A DNA stretch of 25,868 bases from DATKGL01 sp035510455 (lineage in GTDB: Bacteria; Patescibacteriota; Saccharimonadia; Saccharimonadales; UBA4665), in NCBI GenBank assembly GCA_035510455.1, contig DATKHB010000019.1, forward strand, positions 1 through 25,868, written 5' to 3'. The notes beneath the pieces are model-generated. The model was not told the origin of the DNA and did not search any database. It saw only the letters and a list, made by a program, of their open reading frames with translations. The position numbers were made by a program, and so were the translations under genes. How positions within the stretch are numbered: the stretch's first letter is position 1; each line of letters begins with the position of its first letter. Of the stretch, positions 20,092-25,868 are shown one piece after another.

Positions 20092-22977
20092 ATGAAATTT
20101 AAATCCGGAAGCAAGAGACCAGTGCAGGTTTACGAAAAGGACCTAATTGACTATTGGAAGAAAAATCACATTTTTGAGAGATCAGTCGATGAACGTCCGG
20201 CCGACAACTCGTATGTTTTCTATGATGGGCCACCCTTCATAACCGGCGTTCCTCATTACGGAACGCTCTTGAGTAGCATCGTTAAAGATGCGATGCCCAG
20301 GTATTGGACAATGAAAGGCAAGAGAGTAGAACGGGTTTGGGGATGGGATTGTCATGGATTGCCGGCAGAAGTCTTTACCGAGAAGAAATTAGGTATCAAA
20401 GATAAACGGGATGTCTACAAGATAGGCTTAGAAAAATATATCAATACTTGCCGGGCCAACATGGTTCAAACGGGAGGCGAGTGGGAAGAGATAATTGATC
20501 GAATAGGCCGGTGGGTGGATTTTAAAGGTGCTTATAGAACCATGGACAAAGATTACATGGAATCGGTCTGGTGGGCCTTTAAGAAGCTCTATGACGAGGG
20601 AAAGATCTATGAAGGGGAAAAAGTACTACTTTATTGCACTAGGGACGCTACACCGCTTTCTAAGGCCGAGGTCGCTATGGATAATTCCTATCAGGATTCA
20701 GTTGACCCGTCGGTCTATGTAAAGTTTAAACTAAAAAATAGGGATAGTTATCTTCTAGCTTGGACCACAACACCCTGGACGTTACTGGCTAACACAGCTG
20801 TAGCAGTTAATCCTAAGTTGGATTATGTAGAAGTTGAGGTAGGTAAGCAGCGCTTTGTTTTAGCGAAATCATTAGTCAAAGTAGCCCTGACAGACGATAA
20901 ACATAAAACCATAGACTATAAGCTAATCAGAGAGTTTAAGGGGAAGGAGCTGGTTGGCGAGGCGTATGAACCTTTATTTGAAGCCCAAAAAAGCGATAAG
21001 GCTCATAAAGTATACGCTGCTGACTACGTAACGGTCGATGAGGGAACGGGTGTCGTTCATCTGGCTCCAGCTTACGGCGAAGAGGATTACGAACTAGCTA
21101 AGAAAGAAGGCTTACCGATCGTATCGAACATCGACGACAATGGCTTTTATAAATCTGGCGAATGGGAGGGTAAGCTGGTCTGGGACTGCAATAAGGATAT
21201 AGCTAACAAACTTTATAAAGATGGATCAGTTTGGAAAATTTCTTACGTGACCCATAGCTATCCGCATTGCTACCGCTGTGGGACTAAATTAATGTATCGA
21301 GCTCACCCTAGTTGGTTTATGAGAATCGATTCACAACGAAGCCAAATGCTAGAAGTAAATAGCCAGATCAACTGGTTCCCTGAACACTTTAAAGAGGGGA
21401 GGTTTGAGTATATTGTTAAAACAGCCCCAGATTGGAACATTAGCCGTGACCGTTTTTGGGCAACCGCAATGCCGGTTTGGAAGGGAGTTGATGGGAAAGG
21501 TAAAGAACACATCAAAGTAGTCGGTAGTTATGCTGAACTGAAAGAGCTATCAGGTAAGGAACTTGAAGATTATCATCGTCCTTGGGTTGACGACATTACT
21601 TTTAAAATTGACAACGTTGTTTATAAAAGAATAGATAAAGTCATGGATTGTTGGTTTGAGTCGGGCTCAATGCCTTTTGCTCAGTTCCATTACCCTTTTG
21701 AAAACCAAGCTAAATTTGAAGAGAACTTCCCCGGAGACTTTATAGCTGAATATGTAGGCCAGGTCAGAGCTTGGTTTTACTACCTACACTCTATATCAAC
21801 AGGTTTGTTTAATAAGTCAGCTTTCAAAAACGTTATTGTAACAGGGACAGTAGCCGGCAATGATGGTCGTAAGATGAGTAAGTCATTCAGCAATTTTACT
21901 GACCCGTCAGAACTGATTAATTTATACAGTGCTGATGCGTTGAGATTTTTACTACTATCTTCGCCACTTTTAAATGGAGAAGATTTTTCTCTTAAGGATA
22001 AAGATGTTGCCGATGTATATCGTAAACTATCGATGATTTGGAATATGTATGATTTCTTTACGCTATATGCATCTGTTGATGGTTGGGAGTGGGACGGAAA
22101 GCTAACAGACCCATCTCAAGGACTAAGTAACCCCCTGGATAAGTGGATTGTTTCGAGGATCCATCAGCTTATATCGGATGTGGATCGTGATATGCAGTCC
22201 TATAACATTGCCCAGGCACTGAAACCAGTTTTTGATTTTATTGATGATGCTTCTAATTGGTACGTTCGTCGGAGTCGAAAGCGTTTTTGGAAGACCGAGA
22301 ACGACACAGACAAAGATAACGCTTACAAGACGCTCCATTACATCTTAGTTAAACTATCGCTAGTACTCGCACCGTTTACGCCTTTTCTGGCCGAGGAGTT
22401 GTATAAACAGCTTACCGGTCAGCTATCAGTGCACCTTTGCGACTGGCCTGAGTCGGGGCACACCAATGAAATACTTACAAGTGAGATGAAGGTGGTCAGG
22501 GAACTTGTAACTCAGGGGCTATCTATTAGGGCGACTTCAGGATTAAAAGTAAGACAACCCCTAGGATCTGCAAGTCTAGTCCTGCCATTTGAGGTGACCG
22601 AGTTGGATGCTGAAGAGCTAAAGAAGATAGTGGCCGAAGAGTTAAACATCAAAGATGTTTCCTACAAAGCCGGCAAGGATGCCTCGATAAAGTTAGATCT
22701 AAACATAACTGATGGCCTAAGACTCGAAGGTCTAGCTAGGGAGTTAATCAGGCAAGTCCAAAATGCCCGTAAGGAAGCAAATCTGAACGTAGATGACAGA
22801 ATAAACCTAGCTATTGAGTCGGGGGATAAACAAATAGCCGACAGTCTAAGAAGGTACTCTGAAATCATAAAACACGAAACTTTAGCTAAAACAATCAACG
22901 ATCAGAAGTCCTATAGCTTCAAAACTAAGGTCAAGATTGAAGACCGTTACGTTGAAATTAAGCTGGGTAAGGCCTAG
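20092..22977 (+). CDS. ileS: Isoleucyl-tRNA synthetase, type 2 (eukaryal-like)
   Basis: A 961-aa class Ia enzyme that charges tRNA-Ile, with editing domain (about 200-390). The HIGH motif is HYGT (55-58), with Thr in place of the second His. KMSKS is at 594-598 (RKMSKSFSN). A WGWDCHGLPAE block near 86-96 is intact. It lacks the C-terminal zinc-finger cysteines of bacterial IleS1 and has a C-terminal region (LEGLARELIRQVQNARKEAN near 878-897) like the DUF5915 part of IleS2, so it is the eukaryal/mupirocin-resistant type; resistance itself is inference. The ATG follows AAGGAG by 4 nt, immediately after the T-box terminator's T-run. rplU is 74 nt downstream. Confidence 0.93.
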   Translation: MKFKSGSKRPVQVYEKDLIDYWKKNHIFERSVDERPADNSYVFYDGPPFITGVPHYGTLLSSIVKDAMPRYWTMKGKRVERVWGWDCHGLPAEVFTEKKLGIKDKRDVYKIGLEKYINTCRANMVQTGGEWEEIIDRIGRWVDFKGAYRTMDKDYMESVWWAFKKLYDEGKIYEGEKVLLYCTRDATPLSKAEVAMDNSYQDSVDPSVYVKFKLKNRDSYLLAWTTTPWTLLANTAVAVNPKLDYVEVEVGKQRFVLAKSLVKVALTDDKHKTIDYKLIREFKGKELVGEAYEPLFEAQKSDKAHKVYAADYVTVDEGTGVVHLAPAYGEEDYELAKKEGLPIVSNIDDNGFYKSGEWEGKLVWDCNKDIANKLYKDGSVWKISYVTHSYPHCYRCGTKLMYRAHPSWFMRIDSQRSQMLEVNSQINWFPEHFKEGRFEYIVKTAPDWNISRDRFWATAMPVWKGVDGKGKEHIKVVGSYAELKELSGKELEDYHRPWVDDITFKIDNVVYKRIDKVMDCWFESGSMPFAQFHYPFENQAKFEENFPGDFIAEYVGQVRAWFYYLHSISTGLFNKSAFKNVIVTGTVAGNDGRKMSKSFSNFTDPSELINLYSADALRFLLLSSPLLNGEDFSLKDKDVADVYRKLSMIWNMYDFFTLYASVDGWEWDGKLTDPSQGLSNPLDKWIVSRIHQLISDVDRDMQSYNIAQALKPVFDFIDDASNWYVRRSRKRFWKTENDTDKDNAYKTLHYILVKLSLVLAPFTPFLAEELYKQLTGQLSVHLCDWPESGHTNEILTSEMKVVRELVTQGLSIRATSGLKVRQPLGSASLVLPFEVTELDAEELKKIVAEELNIKDVSYKAGKDASIKLDLNITDGLRLEGLARELIRQVQNARKEANLNVDDRINLAIESGDKQIADSLRRYSEIIKHETLAKTINDQKSYSFKTKVKIEDRYVEIKLGKA

Positions 22978-23051
22978 TCGGATAGGACTTTACAGGTTCA
23001 GCTATCTCTGTTAGAGTTAATTGATAGTATTTTTATAAAGGGAAAATATAG

Positions 23052-23360
23052 ATGAAAAAAGCAGTCATCGCCAGCGGTGGTAAACAGTATATCGTGTTCG
23101 AAGGTCAATCCCTAGAGGTTGAACTCCTTAAGGCCAAAGGGAAATCTGTTGATTTCGATGCGTTACTGTTAATTGATGATATTAAAGTAAACATTGGTCA
23201 GCCTCTAGTTGCCGGAGTTAAGGTCACCGCCGACATAATTGATCCCGAAATAAAAGCCGATAAAGTAGTTGCTATAAGATATAAAGCTAAAAAACGAGTT
23301 CGTAAGATCCAAGGACATCGCCAAAAACTTACGTCTATCAAAATCAAGAAAATTGTTTAA
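23052..23360 (+). CDS. rplU: 50S ribosomal protein L21
   Basis: A 102-aa ribosomal protein: MKKAVIASGGKQYIVFEGQS at the N-terminus, KVNIGQPLVAG near residues 46-56, then the basic RYKAKKRVRKIQGHRQ stretch near 78-93 typical of L21. The ATG follows AAAGGG by 9 nt. L27 (rpmA), its usual partner, is not downstream within this window. A poor promoter lies before it, so read-through from ileS is possible; hairpins follow. Confidence 0.94.
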   Translation: MKKAVIASGGKQYIVFEGQSLEVELLKAKGKSVDFDALLLIDDIKVNIGQPLVAGVKVTADIIDPEIKADKVVAIRYKAKKRVRKIQGHRQKLTSIKIKKIV

Positions 23361-23684
23361 TAATTAAGGCATCAATCTTGGGTGATTGTGGAAAACTCAA
23401 GTGATTTTATCAAGTGCAATTTTTTATAGTTGTAAACATAACAACTATAAAATACACATTTATGTGTTCAAGTTTTTGTTAGTTTACGGAGAAACAGATT
23501 AAAATTTATAAATCTTGTAAATACTACAGCGAAACAATAACAAAAAATTAATCAGTTCTTCATTTTTTAAGGAGACCAAAGAAGACACAAATTATTCAGT
23601 TTAAGTATTGTATAAGGGGTCAATAAGATCAATAATTAAGTCACGGTTCATATAAAACAAAAATATAAACCAAAACAAACAAAA
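23361..23684 (+). other. Non-coding region before the giant surface protein gene
   Basis: 324 nt, strongly A/T-rich. A perfect 12-bp stem is formed by TTTTATAGTTGT (23422-23433) and ACAACTATAAAA (23441-23452). A second hairpin, ACACAT/ATGTGT (23454-23467), is followed by TCAAGTTTTTG and may terminate rplU. AAGGAG at 23569-23574 has no start codon in range. Direct repeats CAAGTG lie near 23398 and 23411. The last 45 nt are almost all A and C/T. No convincing promoter; TATAAA at 23651-23656 and 23664-23669 are weak candidates. Confidence 0.6.
23422..23452. terminator. A/T-rich perfect hairpin after rplU
   Basis: A 12-bp stem with loop AAACATA. It has T residues on its left side and A residues on its right, but no T-tract after it on the + strand, so its terminator role is uncertain. 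Confidence 0.4.
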
Positions 23685-25868
23685 ATGCATAAACGAAAAC
23701 CGTTAGGACGAGAACTGTTCAGACGCACACTAGCGCCAGTTTTTGTTATTTCTTTTGCGTTTGTCCTGGTTCTCTTAGTTGGCCTAAAGCCACAGATAGC
23801 TAACGCTGCCACCAACGGAGACATTAACTTTCAAGCCAGACTACTTACTATCGGCGGAGCCGTGGTACCCGATGGAACTTATAACGTTGACTTCAAGCTC
23901 TATAGCACTCAAAGCACTGGTGGCGGTCAAGCTGTTGGTACCTGTACAGACACCGGTGGATTCGATTGTGAATGGGAAGAGAATCATACTAGCACCAATA
24001 GAATCTCGGTCTCTGACGGCTATCTATCCGCTAATCTAGGCAGTATCACGGCATTCCCGAGTACCATTAACTGGAATCAGCAACAATGGTTAACGATGAA
24101 TATCGGTGGTATCGGGGCATCACCTACGTGGGACGGTGAAATGACTCCTCGTATCCAACTTACCGCGCTCCCATATGCTTTCACGGCCGGACAGCTCCAG
24201 ACTTTCAATAGCGTCAGCGGGTTTTCAGCTGTTCTGCAATTTACGGCACCGGCTTCAGCAAATGACACTCTTACTCTACCCGATGCTAGCGGAACGATCT
24301 GTCTGGACAGTTCCTCGGCATGTGGTTTTACCTCAGGAAGCGGGACAGCCTTCTTGGTAGGAGGTAACACCGTTGCCGGGACGGCTACTCTCGGCACAAT
24401 TAGCAATTTTGGGCTTAACATTGAGACTGATAGTAATGTGGTGGAATCGTTAAGTAGTAGCGGTGCGGCCGTATTCCAGAACACCACCAACTCTACTCTA
24501 GCCTTCCAAGTTCAAAATGCTGCGGATGAGCCTATCTTTGATGTTGGCACCCAAGCTACTACTAACCTGCTAACCTACCCAGGCTTTGAATCGGGCAGCT
24601 TCACTAATGCTTCAACTGGTTGGATAGAGAGTGGCGCCACTGGAAACATCACCCAAAATAGCACACCTTCAAACACCTATAATGGTTTATACTCGCTAAA
24701 CTTAACAACCCTTAGTGGTAACGCTGGCGCTGAGACTGAGGCTTTCAAACAAACCGTTACTCCCGGAACCTACGTTGTCTCGTTCTTCGCCAAGCCAACC
24801 GTAGCTATGAATGCCAGCGGTTTCACTATAACCTTAAATAACGGTGCGTCCAGTACCTGCAGCCCAGCCTCCAATACCTTGAGTACCGCGGGCTTTATTA
24901 GGGTTTACTGTAGTGTAGCCATAGCCACTAACAACCTGGTCTATCTAACCATTGCTCAAAACGACTCAGTACCCAGGACTATCTACATTGACGCTGTACA
25001 GCTAGAAAGTGGATCGACTCCTACCCCTTATAACATAGGCACAGTACAAATAAGAGGTGTAGTCAACAACCCTCTAACCCTAGAAAACACCGCTAACTCC
25101 CAATCTGAATTCCAGGTAGACAATGCCTCAGGGACTAACCTATTATTAGTAGACTCCCTAGACGGCAACGTAGGTATAGGCATTACCGGTGCCCCAGGAG
25201 CCCTGTTCTCAGTAGGGGGCACAACCGGTAACTTCCAAGTAACTGCTGCGGGTAATGTCACTGCCGGTGCCATAACTGCTGTTGGCGTCAACAGTGGTGC
25301 AGGACTTCTACAAGGTAGTGATGGTTTGACCATCACTGGCGCAGCTGTCAGTCTCAATGCTTCTAGTAACTTCGCAACAAGTATTAATACTGGTGGCAGT
25401 ACAGGTACAGTATCTATAGGTGGAGGCAGTGCTCCTCTAATAATTAACTCTACAGCTTTTGATGTATCAGTCGCTGGTGCCCTAAGTGGTATTACTACCA
25501 TATCTACCAGTAGTACTATTAACACTAACACCTTCAACTCCACGACTCTAACCTTCGGAGCAGCTACTGATTCTATATCTAGTGATGGCGCTTCCAGCCT
25601 ATCTATCGACACCGGCGGTGCTTCCACCCTTAACCTAGGGGCTACTAATGCTACAACTGTTAATCTGGGTACTGCTGCATTAGCTAGTACTATCCAAATA
25701 GGTGATACAGCTGTTAACACCGGCAATACCCAAGCAATTAATATAGGCGATCTAAACCTTGCTGGCACCACCAACGTAACTATTGGTACCGGAGCTAATG
25801 CCACCGCTGGTAATACCACCGTACAAGCCAATGGTAACCTAAATCTAGGCAATGCCATCAGTTCTAAC
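23685..25868 (+). CDS. Giant secreted low-complexity surface protein, C-terminus beyond window
   Basis: An open frame of 728 codons with no stop to the window edge. A signal peptide is clear: basic MHKRKPLGRELFRR, hydrophobic core 19-34, probable cleavage after IANA (41). Residues 44-190 resemble a surface/tail-fibre N-domain (NGDINFQARLL...DGTYNVDFKLY), then TLTLPDASGTICL near 203-215. A carbohydrate-binding-like domain spans about 294-445 (LLTYPGFESGSF to DAVQLESGSTPTPY). After that Gly/Thr/Asn/Ser/Ala-rich repeats such as TTVNLGT, TIQIGD and TNVTIGTG suggest a stacked beta fold. It has few charged residues and few Cys. A role in host attachment is plausible inference. The start lacks a Shine-Dalgarno and follows an A-rich leader. 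Confidence 0.85.
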   Translation, partial: MHKRKPLGRELFRRTLAPVFVISFAFVLVLLVGLKPQIANAATNGDINFQARLLTIGGAVVPDGTYNVDFKLYSTQSTGGGQAVGTCTDTGGFDCEWEENHTSTNRISVSDGYLSANLGSITAFPSTINWNQQQWLTMNIGGIGASPTWDGEMTPRIQLTALPYAFTAGQLQTFNSVSGFSAVLQFTAPASANDTLTLPDASGTICLDSSSACGFTSGSGTAFLVGGNTVAGTATLGTISNFGLNIETDSNVVESLSSSGAAVFQNTTNSTLAFQVQNAADEPIFDVGTQATTNLLTYPGFESGSFTNASTGWIESGATGNITQNSTPSNTYNGLYSLNLTTLSGNAGAETEAFKQTVTPGTYVVSFFAKPTVAMNASGFTITLNNGASSTCSPASNTLSTAGFIRVYCSVAIATNNLVYLTIAQNDSVPRTIYIDAVQLESGSTPTPYNIGTVQIRGVVNNPLTLENTANSQSEFQVDNASGTNLLLVDSLDGNVGIGITGAPGALFSVGGTTGNFQVTAAGNVTAGAITAVGVNSGAGLLQGSDGLTITGAAVSLNASSNFATSINTGGSTGTVSIGGGSAPLIINSTAFDVSVAGALSGITTISTSSTINTNTFNSTTLTFGAATDSISSDGASSLSIDTGGASTLNLGATNATTVNLGTAALASTIQIGDTAVNTGNTQAINIGDLNLAGTTNVTIGTGANATAGNTTVQANGNLNLGNAISSN

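Noticed and set aside
23569..23574. AAGGAG as the ribosome-binding site of a small gene before the giant protein
   Set aside because: No start codon occurs at a workable distance, and the next ATG is 110 nt away.
25028..25858. 276-codon frame antisense to the giant surface protein
   Set aside because: The Thr/Gly/Asn/Ala repeats on the + strand produce an open Val/Ala/Pro/Leu frame on the other strand; only the + frame has a signal peptide and domains.
1..25868. CRISPR array, insertion sequence or prophage
   Set aside because: No regularly spaced repeats, transposase, integrase or structural phage genes are seen; the only mobile elements are the introns.

Overview
The window looks like chromosomal DNA of a Patescibacteria (Candidate Phyla Radiation) bacterium, most likely a Saccharibacteria-type lineage. 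This is inferred from an intron-riddled 23S rRNA gene, compact gene packing, a four-domain S1, a eukaryal-type IleRS, a LID-less adenylate kinase and a huge low-complexity secreted protein at the end. TGA is used as a stop (infB, ftsA, the intron endonuclease), which argues against the recoded Gracilibacteria/Absconditabacteria lineages. No species assignment was possible by eye.

Layout. Positions 1-1868 hold the 3' end of a 23S rRNA gene on the + strand. It is broken by three group I introns at positions equivalent to E. coli 2500, 2511 and 2593, all in the peptidyl-transferase region. The middle intron carries a LAGLIDADG homing endonuclease, and only an 11-nt exon separates the first two. 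The 5S gene (2019-2130) and a strong terminator follow. From 2203 to 3840 lie a small KGG-like basic protein and, convergent to it, a ROK sugar kinase plus an IrrE/ImmA-like metalloprotease overlapping by 8 nt. From 3897 to 7333 lie rpsA (S1), infB (IF-2) and a small DUF5663-like gene. On the minus strand is the classic priA-def-fmt cluster (10781 to 7335). From 10866 rightward come a winged-helix regulator, then rpsU-yqeY-adk-map, ftsA, ftsZ, nrdR, nrdJ (class II B12-dependent ribonucleotide reductase), a CxxC-less thioredoxin-fold protein, a T-box leader with ileS, and rplU. The window ends inside a giant secreted, threonine/asparagine/glycine-rich surface protein (from 23685) that has no stop in the window.

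How it works together. Most genes serve protein synthesis and its first steps: rRNA, S1, S21, L21, IF-2, formylation by Fmt, deformylation by Def, Met removal by Map and IleRS. Others serve division (FtsA, FtsZ), replication restart (PriA) and dNTP supply (NrdJ under likely NrdR control). Regulation is unusually legible. Several sigma70-type promoters have near-perfect 17-nt spacers. Five genes (def, the winged-helix gene, rpsU, ftsA, the thioredoxin-fold gene) have a -10 hexamer only 6-7 nt before the ATG and no Shine-Dalgarno, implying leaderless mRNAs. Others (rpsA, infB, ftsZ, nrdR, ileS) have strong Shine-Dalgarno sites. ileS has a T-box leader, and nrdR/nrdJ have palindromic NrdR-box-like operators overlapping their promoters.

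Most unusual observations: the 11-nt micro-exon between two related group I introns in the ribosomal catalytic centre; the first intron apparently ending in A rather than the usual G; the leaderless promoter series; the T-box whose terminator competes with Stem III rather than with the antiterminator; and the SxxS thioredoxin-fold protein next to nrdJ. No wholly new multi-gene system was found.
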